Notes: generated from the sequence alone by a model not told the origin. A DNA stretch of 64,000 nt from Hydrogenophaga palleronii_A (GCF_031457455.1 NZ_JAVDWU010000005.1:1-64000), one strand, 5' to 3'; positions 14,265 to 24,040 are shown, counted from the first letter of the stretch. Translations and numbers: made by a program.

Positions 14265-16325
14265 ATGCGCTATCCGCATTTGTTTGAGCCCCTGCGCCTG
14301 AACCAGGTGTTGCTGCGCAACCGCATCGTCAGCACCGCGCATGCCGAGGTGTACGCCGAAGGCGGCCACCCGACCGAGCGCTACATCCGCTACTACGAAG
14401 AGAAAGCCAAGGGCGGCGTGGGCCTTGCGATCTGCGGCGGCTCCAGCCCGGTGTCGCGCGACAGCCCCTGGTCGTGGTGGAGCTCGGTCAACCTGGCGAC
14501 GAATTCTGTAATCGAACCTTTGGCCACGCTGGCCGAGACCATGCACAAGCATGGCGCCAAGCTGATGATCCAGGCGACCCACATGGGTCGGCGCAATGCC
14601 TGGCACGGCTTCGACTGGCCGCACCTGGTCAGCCCTTCGGGCATTCGCGAGCCGGTGCACCGCGGCAACGCCAAGACAATTGAAATCGAAGAGATCCGCC
14701 GCATCGTGGCCGACTACGGCCGCGCCGCCAAGCGCGTGAAAGATGCCGGGCTCGACGGCATCGAAATCTCCGCTGCGCACCAGCAGCTGGTCGACCAGTT
14801 CTGGAGCCCGCGTGTGAACCACCGCACTGACGAATACGGCGGCAGTCTGGAGAACCGCCTGCGCTTCGGCATGGAAGTGCTGCAGGCCGTGCGCGAACAG
14901 GTCGGGTCTGACTTCTGCGTCGGCCTGCGCATGTGCGGCGACGAATTCCACGAAGACGGCATCAGCCACGACATGGCCAAGGAGATCGCCCAGGCCATGT
15001 CCGAAAGCGGTTTGATCGACTTTCTGAGCGTGGTGGGTTCGGGCGCCGACACCCACAACACGCTGGTGAACTGCATGCCACCGATGGCCTTGCCGCCCGA
15101 GCCCTTTGTGCATCTGGCCGCCGGCATCAAATCGGTCTCCAAGGTGCCGGTGATGCATGCGCAAAGCATTCGCGACGCGTCGCAGGCCGAACGCATCCTG
15201 GCCACCGGCATGGTGGACCTCGTGGGCATGACGCGCGCGCAGATCGCCGACCCGCACATGGTCATCAAGATCCGCGACGGCAAGGAAGACCAGATCAAGC
15301 AGTGCGTGGGTGCCAACTACTGCATCGACCGCCAGTACAACGGCCTGGACGTGCTGTGCATCCAGAACGCCGCCACCAGCCGCGAGCAGACCATGCCGCA
15401 CACCATTGAAAAAACCCAGGGTGTGCGCCGCAAGGTGGTGGTCGTGGGCGCCGGGCCGGCTGGCCTGGAAGCTGCGCGCGTGGCGCGCGAGCGCGGCCAC
15501 GAGGTGGTGCTGTTCGAGAAAAACACCGTGGTGGGTGGGCAGGTGAACCTGGCCGCCAAACCGCCCAAGCGCGAGCAGATGGCGGGCATCATCCGCTGGT
15601 TCGACATGGAGACCGTGCGCCTGGGCGTGGACCGCCGGCTGGGCGTGGCCGCCACCCTGGAGATGATCCAGGCCGAGCAGCCCGACATCGTGGTGCTGGC
15701 CACCGGCGGCGTGCCCCACACCGGGCAGACGCCTGCCTGGGGGGCTGCAGAAGGCCTGTGCGTCAGCAGCTGGGACATCCTGTCGGGCGCGGTGGCACCC
15801 GGTGAAAACGTGCTGGTCTACGACAGCATCAGCACCCACGCTGGCACTGGTGTGGCCGACTTCATCGCGGCGCGCGGCAAGCTGGTGGAGATCGTCACGC
15901 CCGACGTCAAGGTGGCCGACGACGTGGGCGGCACCACCTTCCCCATCTTCTACCGCCAGCTCTACGCCAACGGCGTGATCCAGACCCCCAACTTCTGGCT
16001 GGAACGCGTTTACCGCGAAGGCGACAAGCTGATCGCGGTGCTGAAGAACGAATACACCGAGGCGCTGGAGGAGCGCGCCGTGGACCAGGTGGTGATCGAA
16101 AACGGCATCCTGCCCAACGACGCGCTGTACGGCCAGCTCAAACCGCTCTCGCTCAACAAGGGCCAGACCGATATCGACGCCTTGTACGACGCGCTGCCGC
16201 AACCCGGCCTGAGCCTGTCCACCGGCAACGGGAACTTTCTGCTCTACCGCGTCGGCGATTGCGTCTCGATGCACAACATCCACGCCGCGATCTACGACTC
16301 GCTGCGCCTGTGCAAGGATTTCTAG
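14265..16325 (+). CDS. dgcA: Dimethylglycine demethylation protein DgcA
   Basis: A 686-residue flavoprotein of the trimethylamine-dehydrogenase/2,4-dienoyl-CoA-reductase family. An N-terminal FMN-binding TIM barrel (about 1-340) precedes an iron-sulphur segment (about 345-366) and FAD/NAD-like domains with VVVGAGPAGLEAARVA near residue 387. It should demethylate dimethylglycine to sarcosine and pass electrons through DgcB and ETF. In the Fe-S motif C347, C353 and C365 are present, but A350 stands where the second cysteine of trimethylamine dehydrogenase would be. The gene is followed by a 165-bp structured repeat before dgcB. Confidence 0.95.
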   Translation: MRYPHLFEPLRLNQVLLRNRIVSTAHAEVYAEGGHPTERYIRYYEEKAKGGVGLAICGGSSPVSRDSPWSWWSSVNLATNSVIEPLATLAETMHKHGAKLMIQATHMGRRNAWHGFDWPHLVSPSGIREPVHRGNAKTIEIEEIRRIVADYGRAAKRVKDAGLDGIEISAAHQQLVDQFWSPRVNHRTDEYGGSLENRLRFGMEVLQAVREQVGSDFCVGLRMCGDEFHEDGISHDMAKEIAQAMSESGLIDFLSVVGSGADTHNTLVNCMPPMALPPEPFVHLAAGIKSVSKVPVMHAQSIRDASQAERILATGMVDLVGMTRAQIADPHMVIKIRDGKEDQIKQCVGANYCIDRQYNGLDVLCIQNAATSREQTMPHTIEKTQGVRRKVVVVGAGPAGLEAARVARERGHEVVLFEKNTVVGGQVNLAAKPPKREQMAGIIRWFDMETVRLGVDRRLGVAATLEMIQAEQPDIVVLATGGVPHTGQTPAWGAAEGLCVSSWDILSGAVAPGENVLVYDSISTHAGTGVADFIAARGKLVEIVTPDVKVADDVGGTTFPIFYRQLYANGVIQTPNFWLERVYREGDKLIAVLKNEYTEALEERAVDQVVIENGILPNDALYGQLKPLSLNKGQTDIDALYDALPQPGLSLSTGNGNFLLYRVGDCVSMHNIHAAIYDSLRLCKDF

Positions 16326-16385
16326 ATGAAACGGAAGCACTCCCTGCGCCGCTTCGCGTCTCCCCCCTCCAGGGGGGCGGCACTT

Positions 16386-16550
16386 GAGAGGCTGAGCGTC
16401 TTTTGTTCATGCCCGCTCACCACGCCAGAACGCACCCACTCGGCGTTGCAAATGCGCGCCGTAGCCCGAGCTACGGCTGTGCTTTGCGCCTTGATTGGGC
16501 ACGTTCTGGCGCGTTGCTCTGGCACGCCCAAAAAACGCCCAGCCTCTGAG
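16386..16550 (+). repeat. Structured 165-bp dispersed repeat, copy 1
   Basis: This copy lies between dgcA and dgcB. It is a long imperfect palindrome: GAGGCTG and AAAA/TTTT arms at its two ends, a CGCCAGAACG / CGTTCTGGCG helix inside, and a GCCGTAGC / GCTACGGC hairpin in the centre. Copy 2 at 26007-26171 has the same length and differs at 22 positions, including five paired compensatory changes. No coding capacity is apparent. The flanking 16326-16385 and 16551-16635 hold nothing recognised except the dgcB ribosome binding site. Confidence 0.9.
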
Positions 16551-16635
16551 GCCCAGCAAAGCCGGCCCGGCGGTGCCCCTGGGTTGGACCATTTCATGCG
16601 CTGCGGGTCTCTCGCCGGCACTGTGGAGGTCTGAA

Positions 16636-18522
16636 ATGCAGCTCCAGAACCTTGTGAGCGCGCTGTTCTGGATGGCCGTGCTGGGCTTGGTCCTGGGCAT
16701 GGCCCGGCGCGGGCTGCTGTGGCGAGCAGGCCGCGCAGCCCCGGTGGACTTGCGCGGTCTGCTGCTGATACCGAAGCGCTACTTTGTTGATCTGCACGAT
16801 GTGGTGGCGAGGGAGCCCTTTGTGGCCCGGGCACACGTGGGCGTGGCAGGGGGCGCCATCCTGGCGCTGCTGCTGGTCGCGCTGAACTACGGTTTCGCTC
16901 TGTATTGGCGCAGCCTGGACGCCGTGCTGCTGCTCGCCGGCCTTCTGATGCTGGCTGGCGCGGCCGCCATGGCCTGGCGCCGCCGCGCCGCACCGGCGCG
17001 CCTGTCCAAAGGGTCGTGGAGCCGCCTGCCGTACGCGCTGATGCTGTTCGCAGCGGCGGTGGTGCTGGTGGGTGCCGTGGCACTGACCGGCACCGCGCTG
17101 GCACCCTGGTTGGCCGGTTTGATCAGCCTGGCGTTCGCTGCCGGTGTGGCCGAACTGGCGCTGGGCATCGGCCTGGGCGGCCCGATGAAACACGCCGTGG
17201 CCGGCCTGCTGCACCTGGGCCTGCACCCGCGCCCCGAGCGCTTTGGCGACAAGCGTTTCGCCACGGCACTGAAGCCCCTGAGCCTGACCGCTGACGACAT
17301 GGGCGTGGGCAAGCCGGCGGACTTCGCCTGGAACAAGCTGCTGTCGTTTGACGCCTGTGTGCAGTGTGGCAAATGCGAAGCCGCCTGCCCGGCGTTCGCT
17401 GCGGGCCAGCCGCTCAACCCCAAGAAGCTGATCCAGGACATGGTGGTTGGCATGAGCGACAGCACCGACGCCGGCTACGCGGGCAGCCCTTACCCGGGAC
17501 AGCCCGTTGGTCAGCATCGCGGCGCGCCCGGTCAGCCGATCGTGAACGGACTGGTCAACAGCGACACGCTCTGGTCCTGCACCACCTGCCGCGCCTGCGT
17601 GCAGGAATGCCCCATGCTGATCGAACACGTGGACGCCATCGTGGACATGCGCCGCCACCTCACACTGGTGGGTGGCACGGTGCCGAACAAGGGCATGGAA
17701 GCGCTGGAACAGCTGCGCGACACCGACACCGTGGGCGGCTTCCCGCTGGGCGCGCGCCACCACTGGGCTGCCGACCTTAACGTGCCGGTGTTGGGGGCGG
17801 GTGAAAGAACAGAGTGGCTGGTGTTGGTGGGCGAGGGCGGTTTTGACATGCGCTACCAGCGCACGCTGCGGGCTTTCATCAAGACGCTGCGAAAGGCCGG
17901 CTTGAAGATCGCGATGCTGGGTGCTGCGGAAACCGACTGTGGCGACCTGGCGCGCCGCCTGGGCGACGAGGCGGGGTTCCAGCGCTTGTCGCGGCAGCTC
18001 ATTGCCACCCTGACGGCGCGAAGCTTTGCCCATGTGGTCACGCCCGACCCGCACATCTTCCATTGCCTGAAGAACGAGTACCCGGCCATGGGCGGACACT
18101 TCGACGTCTGGCACCACACGCAGTTGCTCTCCGATCTGCTGGCCAAGGGCGAACTCAAGCCCACCCGCGCCCTCAAGCTTGAGGGCGTGACCTACCACGA
18201 CCCTTGTTACCTGGGTCGCTATGGCCGCGAAGTGGACGCACCGCGTAACCTCCTCAAAGGCATCGGCATCCAGGTCGTGGAGATGGAGCGCAACCGCGAG
18301 CGCGGCCGTTGCTGCGGTGGCGGCGGCGGCGCACCATACACCGACATCCCGGGCGCCACGCGCATCCCCGACATCCGCATCGCCGACGCGAAGCAAACCG
18401 GTGCGGGCGTGGTGGCCGTCGCCTGCCCGAACTGCACCGCCATGCTGGAGGGTGTGGTGGGGCCGCGCCCAGAGGTGCTCGATGTGGCCGAACTGCTGGC
18501 CCAGGCCTTGGAGGTCGCATGA
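16636..18522 (+). CDS. dgcB: Dimethylglycine demethylation membrane Fe-S protein DgcB
   Basis: A 628-residue membrane-bound electron carrier. Hydrophobic segments fill about residues 1-200, followed by two 4Fe-4S motifs (cysteines starting at C241 in CVQCGKC and at C315 in CTTCRAC). The C-terminal half holds CCG-type cysteine-rich domains, with DPCYLGRY and CCGGGGG. It should take electrons from DgcA, with or through the ETF pair, into the membrane chain. The ATG at 16636 follows a strong GGAGG. The TGA overlaps the next ATG, so the ETF genes are coupled to it. Confidence 0.93.
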   Translation: MQLQNLVSALFWMAVLGLVLGMARRGLLWRAGRAAPVDLRGLLLIPKRYFVDLHDVVAREPFVARAHVGVAGGAILALLLVALNYGFALYWRSLDAVLLLAGLLMLAGAAAMAWRRRAAPARLSKGSWSRLPYALMLFAAAVVLVGAVALTGTALAPWLAGLISLAFAAGVAELALGIGLGGPMKHAVAGLLHLGLHPRPERFGDKRFATALKPLSLTADDMGVGKPADFAWNKLLSFDACVQCGKCEAACPAFAAGQPLNPKKLIQDMVVGMSDSTDAGYAGSPYPGQPVGQHRGAPGQPIVNGLVNSDTLWSCTTCRACVQECPMLIEHVDAIVDMRRHLTLVGGTVPNKGMEALEQLRDTDTVGGFPLGARHHWAADLNVPVLGAGERTEWLVLVGEGGFDMRYQRTLRAFIKTLRKAGLKIAMLGAAETDCGDLARRLGDEAGFQRLSRQLIATLTARSFAHVVTPDPHIFHCLKNEYPAMGGHFDVWHHTQLLSDLLAKGELKPTRALKLEGVTYHDPCYLGRYGREVDAPRNLLKGIGIQVVEMERNRERGRCCGGGGGAPYTDIPGATRIPDIRIADAKQTGAGVVAVACPNCTAMLEGVVGPRPEVLDVAELLAQALEVA

Positions 18523-19649
18523 GCACAGACATTCCCATGAACGCGGCAAGTGCTTCTCTGAACCCGTTGCGCCGCATCGACCCGCGCCGGCCGGCCATCC
18601 TCACGCCCCAGGGTCTGCGGCGCATTGTGCTGGGCAGCAGCGAAGGCGAGCGCTTGGCCGCCAGCCTCGCGCATGCGCCTGCCGCCAAACCGGTGCGCAG
18701 CGCCGGTCCCTTTGCCCTCGCCACCCTGGTGGTCACGCATGCGGAGCGCGGATCGTTGAGCGACCAGGCCCGCCAGGCCATCGCGGCCGCCGCGATCCTG
18801 GCCAGTGCCGACACCGAAGTGATTCTGGCCGTGCTGGGCGCCTGCCACGACGATGTGGCCGCGCTGGGCGTGGACCGATTGATCGTGGCCGAAGATTTTG
18901 ATGCGCGCCATTACCAGCCTGCCGCCTGTGTGCAATGGCTGCAACGCCTGCAGGCAGACTTCAAACCCCAGCGCTGGTTGTTGGCCGACGGCGGGGCTGA
19001 CGGCCAGCTGGGCCGCCGCTTTGCGATCCAGACCGGGGTGAGCCTGGCCTGCGGCGTTGCCGAAATGGGGGCCGACAGCCTGCGTGTGCCCGCAGGCGCC
19101 GGGCAGGACTGGCTGCTGCCGCATGCCCAGGTGATGTTGCTGGCCAAAGGTGTGGCCAACACCAAGCTGCCGTTCGTGGGACTGGGCGTGAGCGAGCCTG
19201 CGCAGCGGCTGCCTGCGGCGCAGGAACACGGCATTGAGGACCTGGGCGTGCAGACCGGTGACCCCCAAACCCTGGCGCTGGAAGAGGCCGACTTCATCCT
19301 GGCCGCCGGCAACGGCGTCACCGACCTGCCGCTGTTCCACTCGCTGGCGGTGGAAGTGGGGGCTGCTGTCGGTGCTTCCCGCGTCGCGGTGGACGATGGC
19401 CGCTTCGCGCGCGCCCAGCAGATCGGGGCCACCGGCAAAACCGTGTCTGCCTCCGGCTATCTCGCGATCGGCATCTCGGGCGCGGTGCAGCACCTGCAAG
19501 GCATCAAGGATTGCCGCCATGTGATCGCGGTGAACGTCGATGCGTCGGCACCGATCGCTCGCCGCGCCGACCTGACCGTGGTCGAAGACAGCAGCGCCCT
19601 GATGCAGGCCCTGCTGGAACTGGTGCGGCATCAAAAGGAGGTGCAATGA
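18519..19649 (+). CDS. etfA: Electron transfer flavoprotein alpha subunit, betaine-catabolic
   Basis: A 376-residue ETF alpha subunit. The C-terminal FAD-binding part is clear: IGATGKTVSASGYLAIGISG, then AVQHLQGIKD, close to the family signature. It is longer at the N-terminus than housekeeping ETF alpha (about 310 residues), as in the PA5400-type proteins of dgc clusters. Overlapping start and stop codons link it to dgcB and to the following ETF beta gene. It is expected to shuttle electrons from dimethylglycine oxidation. Confidence 0.93.
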   Translation: MSTDIPMNAASASLNPLRRIDPRRPAILTPQGLRRIVLGSSEGERLAASLAHAPAAKPVRSAGPFALATLVVTHAERGSLSDQARQAIAAAAILASADTEVILAVLGACHDDVAALGVDRLIVAEDFDARHYQPAACVQWLQRLQADFKPQRWLLADGGADGQLGRRFAIQTGVSLACGVAEMGADSLRVPAGAGQDWLLPHAQVMLLAKGVANTKLPFVGLGVSEPAQRLPAAQEHGIEDLGVQTGDPQTLALEEADFILAAGNGVTDLPLFHSLAVEVGAAVGASRVAVDDGRFARAQQIGATGKTVSASGYLAIGISGAVQHLQGIKDCRHVIAVNVDASAPIARRADLTVVEDSSALMQALLELVRHQKEVQ

Positions 19650-20401
19650 GCGACATCACCGTTCTCGTGGCAGCTACCCACCACCCGGTCAGCGGCAGAC
19701 CCGTTCGCAGCCGTGCCGATGGCGTCGCCGCATCACTGGCCCTGGGTCTTTCCGACAGCGTGCGTCTGCTCTCGGCGGGTGATTTGCCCGACAGCGTGGC
19801 ACGCGACTACCTGGCCCTGGGCGCGCCACGGATCGAGGTGCTGGAATGCGATTCGCACGCCGACCTGAGCTCGGCGCTGTTGCCGGCCCTGCACGAGGTG
19901 CCCTGGGTATTGACCGGTACCCGTTCGGCATCGGAACACGGCACGGGTGTGCTGCCCCATGCACTGGGCGCCGCGCTCGGACGACAGGTGGTCGTCGACG
20001 TGCTGGCGGTGCAAGCGGAAGGCGACGCCTGGATCGTGACCCAGGCCCTGCCCAAGGGTGCCCGGCGCCGGCTGCGCGTGCACCCACCAGCGGTGTTGGC
20101 GGTGAGCGCGGCGGCGGTGCCTTCGCTGCGCCATTCGCTGGCGAGTGCCATGGCTGGTCAGATCCTGCGTCAGCAGGCTCCCGCATCGGCGTCTACCACG
20201 ATCCACGCGGCCCAGCGCGTGCCCGGCAACAAGCGCCGCCTCTTGCTTGAAGCGCGAAGCCAGCAGAGCGGACATGCCCGGATGATGGGCGCGATTGAAT
20301 CTCCTTCGACCGGCGGCACGGTGCTGCACGCCGGCACTCCCCAAAGCAAGGCCCAGGCGGTATTGGACTACCTGCGCTCGCACTCCCTCGTCCCATTCTG
20401 A
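19646..20401 (+). CDS. etfB: Electron transfer flavoprotein beta subunit, divergent betaine-catabolic form
   Basis: A 251-residue partner of the preceding ETF alpha, of the divergent PA5401 type. A very strong ribosome binding site, AAAGGAGG, precedes the ATG, which overlaps the etfA stop. The Ser-Gly-Arg-Pro start and the TGTRSASEHGTG stretch fit the ETF adenine-nucleotide fold only loosely, so the name depends on context as much as on sequence. It ends 12 bases before gbcA. Confidence 0.85.
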   Translation: MSDITVLVAATHHPVSGRPVRSRADGVAASLALGLSDSVRLLSAGDLPDSVARDYLALGAPRIEVLECDSHADLSSALLPALHEVPWVLTGTRSASEHGTGVLPHALGAALGRQVVVDVLAVQAEGDAWIVTQALPKGARRRLRVHPPAVLAVSAAAVPSLRHSLASAMAGQILRQQAPASASTTIHAAQRVPGNKRRLLLEARSQQSGHARMMGAIESPSTGGTVLHAGTPQSKAQAVLDYLRSHSLVPF

Positions 20402-20413
20402 AGAGACAACACC

Positions 20414-21670
20414 ATGTCACAGTCCATTTCTGCACAGACGCTTCTCACCCGCGAGATGCTGGCGCGTCGCCGCCCGGGCTACAGCCTGGACGCACCCTTC
20501 TACCTCAGCGACACGCTGTTGAAGGCCGACATGGAGCACATCTTCGGCAAGCACTGGGTGTTTGTCGCCGTTGAACCGCAGATACCGGAGCCCGGTGACT
20601 ACATCACCGTGGACTTCGGCAACCATTCCATCCTGATCGTGCGCGATGACGACATGCAGGTGCAGGCCTTTCACAACGTGTGCCGGCACCGCGGTTCGCG
20701 GCTGTGCGCCAGCCACCAGGGCCAGGTGGGCAACATCGTCTGCCCCTACCACCAGTGGACCTACGACCTCACGGGCAAGCTGATCCACGCCAAGCACATG
20801 GGCGCAGACTTCGATCCCACGGAAATGGGCCTCAAGACCGTGCACGCGCGCAGCCTGGCCGGCTTGATCTTCATCTGCCTCGCCGATGAGCCGCCGGAAG
20901 ATTTCGAGCAGATGGTGGCGCAGATGACGCCTTATTTGGCACCGCATCGACTCGACCAGTGCAAGGTCGCCACCATGGTGGACCTGGTGGAAGACTGCAA
21001 CTGGAAGCTCACCATGGAAAACAACCGGGAGTGCTACCACTGCGTGACCAACCACCCCGAGCTGACCGTCTCCATGTACGAATTCGGCTTTGGCTACACG
21101 CCCGACGTGCAGAACGCGGCCGAGCAGCAGCGCTTCGAAGACATCACCACCGCCAGCCATGCGCGCTGGGAGGGCATGGGCCTGCCGTCGAAGGAAATCG
21201 ACGTGCTCGATGAGCGCATCACCGGCTTCCGCACGAAGCGCCTGCCGCTGGATCGCCTGGGCCAGTCCCAGACCATGCACACGGGTGTGGCCTCGAAGAA
21301 GCTGCTGGGCGAATTCGTCGATCCGGCCCTGGGCGGCTTGTCGTTCTGGACCCAGCCCAACTCGTGGCACCACTTCATGAGCGACCACATCGTCAGTTTT
21401 TCCGTGCTGCCGATCTCCGCCACCAAGACCCTGGTGCGCACCATCTGGTGCGTGCACAAGGACGCGGTGGAAGGTGTGGACTACAAGCTGGAAGACCTGA
21501 CGGCCGTCTGGAACGCCACCAATGCGCAAGACCGCCGCTTGGTCGAAGAGTCGCAGATCGGCATCGCGACCGGCGCCTACCAGCCCGGACCGTACTCGCC
21601 CTACACCGAAGGCCTGGTGGAAAAATTCTGCAACTGGTACGTGAAGCGCTTGACCGCTTTGACGCTGTAA
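20414..21670 (+). CDS. gbcA: Glycine betaine demethylase oxygenase subunit GbcA
   Basis: A 418-residue Rieske oxygenase that removes one methyl group from glycine betaine, giving dimethylglycine and formaldehyde. The Rieske ligands are C90 and H92, then C110 and H113. The mononuclear iron site is visible in ENNRECYHCVTNH with H209 and H214 and the bridging acid E206. Length and motifs match GbcA (PA5410). The reductase GbcB lies 29 bases downstream. The formaldehyde is dealt with by FdhA encoded at 26.3 kb. Confidence 0.97.
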   Translation: MSQSISAQTLLTREMLARRRPGYSLDAPFYLSDTLLKADMEHIFGKHWVFVAVEPQIPEPGDYITVDFGNHSILIVRDDDMQVQAFHNVCRHRGSRLCASHQGQVGNIVCPYHQWTYDLTGKLIHAKHMGADFDPTEMGLKTVHARSLAGLIFICLADEPPEDFEQMVAQMTPYLAPHRLDQCKVATMVDLVEDCNWKLTMENNRECYHCVTNHPELTVSMYEFGFGYTPDVQNAAEQQRFEDITTASHARWEGMGLPSKEIDVLDERITGFRTKRLPLDRLGQSQTMHTGVASKKLLGEFVDPALGGLSFWTQPNSWHHFMSDHIVSFSVLPISATKTLVRTIWCVHKDAVEGVDYKLEDLTAVWNATNAQDRRLVEESQIGIATGAYQPGPYSPYTEGLVEKFCNWYVKRLTALTL

Positions 21671-21699
21671 CTGACTCTGTCATTGGTTTCGACAACGCC

Positions 21700-22800
21700 A
21701 TGGCCACACTCCTTCACGTGCCCGACCTCGCAGCCCCTGCGTCGCCGTCCTGGTCTTCCGACCGGGACGAAACCCTGCGCTGCGTGCAGGTGCGCCAGGA
21801 GACACACGACGTCAAAACCTTTGTGCTGGCGGCAGAAGGGCCGCGCAGTTTTCGCTATCTTCCCGGGCAGTTCATCACGCTGGAACTCGAGATCGACGGC
21901 AGCAAGATCAACCGCTGCTACACCTTGTCGAGCACGCCCACACGCCCCGATCTTGTGAGCATCACCGTCAAGCGCGTGCCGGGCGGCCCCGTGTCCAACT
22001 GGCTGCACGACCACTTCCGGGCAGGCATGTCGCTGGGGGCGATCGGTCCCGCTGGCGTGTTCAGCTGCTTCAGCCATGCGCCCGCGCAGCGCTACCTTTT
22101 CCTCTCGGGCGGCAGCGGTGTGACACCGCTGATGTCCATGACCCGCGCCTTGCACGACCTGGGCAGCGATGCCGACATCGTGTTCGTGCACTGCGCGCGC
22201 ACGCCCGCCGACCTGCTGTTCCCCGAAGAGCTGACCCTGATGGCGCGCAACATGGCGCATCTGCGGCTGGCCTACGTGTGCGACCAACCGCTGCCCGGCA
22301 GCGCCTACGCCGGGCATCTCGGGCGCATGGACGCTGCGCGCCTGGCGCACATCGCACCCGACTTCCTGCTGCGCGATGTCTACACCTGTGGCCCCGCGCT
22401 CTTCATGGCCGGTGTGCGCGGCCTGCTGGCGGCCTCTGGCTATGACATGCAGCGCTACCGCGAAGAGAGCTTCCTGTTTGAGGCGCTGGATGTGCCGCCA
22501 CCGCCTGCGGCCGACGCCGGTGCGGCCGGCGCTTCTGACGTGCACCACATCGAACTGCAGAAGACGGGCCAGTCGTTTACCTGTCGCAGTGACCAGACGA
22601 TTCTCCAGGCCGCCACCGCTGCCGGCTTGCGACTGCCGTCTTCCTGCAGCAGCGGGGTCTGCGGCACCTGCAAAACCAGGAAGGTGTCCGGCCAGGTTCA
22701 GATGAACCACGCGGGTGGCATTCGCGCCCGCGAAGTGGATCAGGGCTGGATCCTGCCCTGCTGCAGCAAGCCCACGAGCAATGTCGCACTCGAACGGTGA
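21700..22800 (+). CDS. gbcB: Glycine betaine demethylase reductase subunit GbcB
   Basis: A 366-residue ferredoxin-NAD(P)H reductase that feeds electrons to GbcA. It has an FAD-binding barrel (about 20-120; RCYTLSS), an NAD-binding domain (about 125-240; LSGGSGVTPLMSM, CGP) and a C-terminal plant-type 2Fe-2S domain with C316, C321, C324 and C354. The ATG at 21700 gives a normal N-terminus, but the ribosome binding site is poor. It is probably translated from the same message as gbcA. Confidence 0.96.
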   Translation: MATLLHVPDLAAPASPSWSSDRDETLRCVQVRQETHDVKTFVLAAEGPRSFRYLPGQFITLELEIDGSKINRCYTLSSTPTRPDLVSITVKRVPGGPVSNWLHDHFRAGMSLGAIGPAGVFSCFSHAPAQRYLFLSGGSGVTPLMSMTRALHDLGSDADIVFVHCARTPADLLFPEELTLMARNMAHLRLAYVCDQPLPGSAYAGHLGRMDAARLAHIAPDFLLRDVYTCGPALFMAGVRGLLAASGYDMQRYREESFLFEALDVPPPPAADAGAAGASDVHHIELQKTGQSFTCRSDQTILQAATAAGLRLPSSCSSGVCGTCKTRKVSGQVQMNHAGGIRAREVDQGWILPCCSKPTSNVALER

Positions 22801-22939
22801 CGGCGGCGCGAGATGTGCCCGGCCATGGACATTGCATGCACCGTCTGTGCCCATGGTGGGGGGCTCCGACGGCATTAGGGGTTCTCCTATGCCCGAAAGC
22901 AACCGCTTGAACCACCATCAGCCACCCATAGAGTGGCAC

Positions 22940-22964
22940 GGTGCTTGCTCAGAAGAGCAGCACC
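22940..22964 (+). promoter_or_regulatory. Leader hairpin of the betaine ABC transporter genes
   Basis: GGTGCT, a bulged T, GCTC, an AGAA loop, then GAGC and AGCACC form a ten-pair hairpin that ends 38 bases before the ATPase start codon. No T-run follows, so it is not an ordinary terminator. It could stabilise the transporter message or mark a processing point between gbcB and the transporter. The rest of the 202-base gap holds no recognised gene and is the probable site of a transporter promoter. Confidence 0.45.
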
Positions 22965-23002
22965 GACATACCTAAATAAGAGACCAAGAGACGAGACCCG
23001 CG

Positions 23003-24040
23003 ATGCAAAACCCCAAAGTCAGTGTTCGAAATCTTTACAAGATCTTCGGACGAAATATTTCAGAGGCCGAGAAGTTGCTGGCAGAGGGCCTCAGCAAAGA
23101 CGAGGTGTTTGCTCGAACCGGGCACGTCGTCGGCGTCAACAACGTCAGCTTTGATGTGGCACCTGGCGAAATCTATGTGTTGATGGGGTTGTCGGGGTCG
23201 GGCAAGTCCACCTTGATCCGGCTCATCAACCGCTTGGTGGAGCCGTCCTCCGGAACGATCAACATCGACGGCGAGAACATTGCTGCGTTGCCGCAGAGTG
23301 AACTGGTCAAGTGGCGGCGCCGACGGGTGGCGATGGTGTTCCAGTCGTTTGCGTTGATGCCGCACCGCAATGTGCTGGACAACGCCGCCTTCGGCCTGGA
23401 GATGGCGGGCGCGCCGCGCAAGGCGCGCGAGGCACGCGCCATGGAGGTCCTGAACCAGGTGGGCCTGGAGACCTACGCGGCCAAGTTCCCCGCGCAGCTG
23501 TCCGGGGGCATGCAACAGCGGGTCGGGCTCGCCCGCGCGCTGGCGGTGGACCCCGACATCCTGCTGATGGACGAAGCCTTTTCCGCGCTCGACCCGCTCA
23601 AACGGGTGGAGATGCAAGGCCTGATGCTTGACCTGCAGAGCAAGCAGCAACGAACCGTGCTGTTCGTCTCCCACGACCTGGAAGAGGCCTTGCGCATTGG
23701 CACGCGCATCGCCATCATGGAAGGCGGCAACTTGGTGCAGGAAGGCACGCCCCATGAAATCATCACCCGGCCAGCGAACGACTACGTGCGCAGGTTCTTT
23801 AAAGGGGTGGACACCTCGCGCTACCTCACCGCTGCCGACCTGCTGGACCCCGGGCTGAACGGCCACGCCTACAACGGCGGGCCGCGCCTGGCCGCCCACA
23901 CCACCTTGCCCGATGCGATGAAGATCGTGTTGAGCATCGATCAACCGGTGGGCGTGTTCGATGCCACCGACCGTTTGCTGGGCTCCATTTCTGCCCGCAG
24001 CTTGCTCGTCAAAATGGCTCAGGAGGCCCGCCATGTCTGA
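23003..24040 (+). CDS. Quaternary-amine ABC transporter ATPase (ProV/OpuAA/CbcV type)
   Basis: A 345-residue ATP-binding subunit for betaine or choline uptake. The Walker A motif is GLSGSGKST, the signature LSGGMQQRVGLARAL and the Walker B ILLMDEAFSALD. The N-terminal extension with the IF(G)RN segment and the C-terminal regulatory part are typical of ProV-like subunits rather than other ABC ATPases. It overlaps the permease gene by eight bases. Confidence 0.95.
   Translation: MQNPKVSVRNLYKIFGRNISEAEKLLAEGLSKDEVFARTGHVVGVNNVSFDVAPGEIYVLMGLSGSGKSTLIRLINRLVEPSSGTINIDGENIAALPQSELVKWRRRRVAMVFQSFALMPHRNVLDNAAFGLEMAGAPRKAREARAMEVLNQVGLETYAAKFPAQLSGGMQQRVGLARALAVDPDILLMDEAFSALDPLKRVEMQGLMLDLQSKQQRTVLFVSHDLEEALRIGTRIAIMEGGNLVQEGTPHEIITRPANDYVRRFFKGVDTSRYLTAADLLDPGLNGHAYNGGPRLAAHTTLPDAMKIVLSIDQPVGVFDATDRLLGSISARSLLVKMAQEARHV

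Noticed and set aside
13689..16340. Minus-strand open frame of 883 codons opposite dgcA
   Set aside because: It is the antisense shadow of dgcA and the DUF5943 gene in GC-rich DNA; the translation is His/Gln/Ala-rich without any family motif.
16371..16560. tRNA-like or rho-independent terminator reading of the 165-bp repeat
   Set aside because: No tRNA cloverleaf or anticodon arm fits, and the A-run and T-run are at opposite ends of a long palindrome rather than a hairpin followed by T residues.
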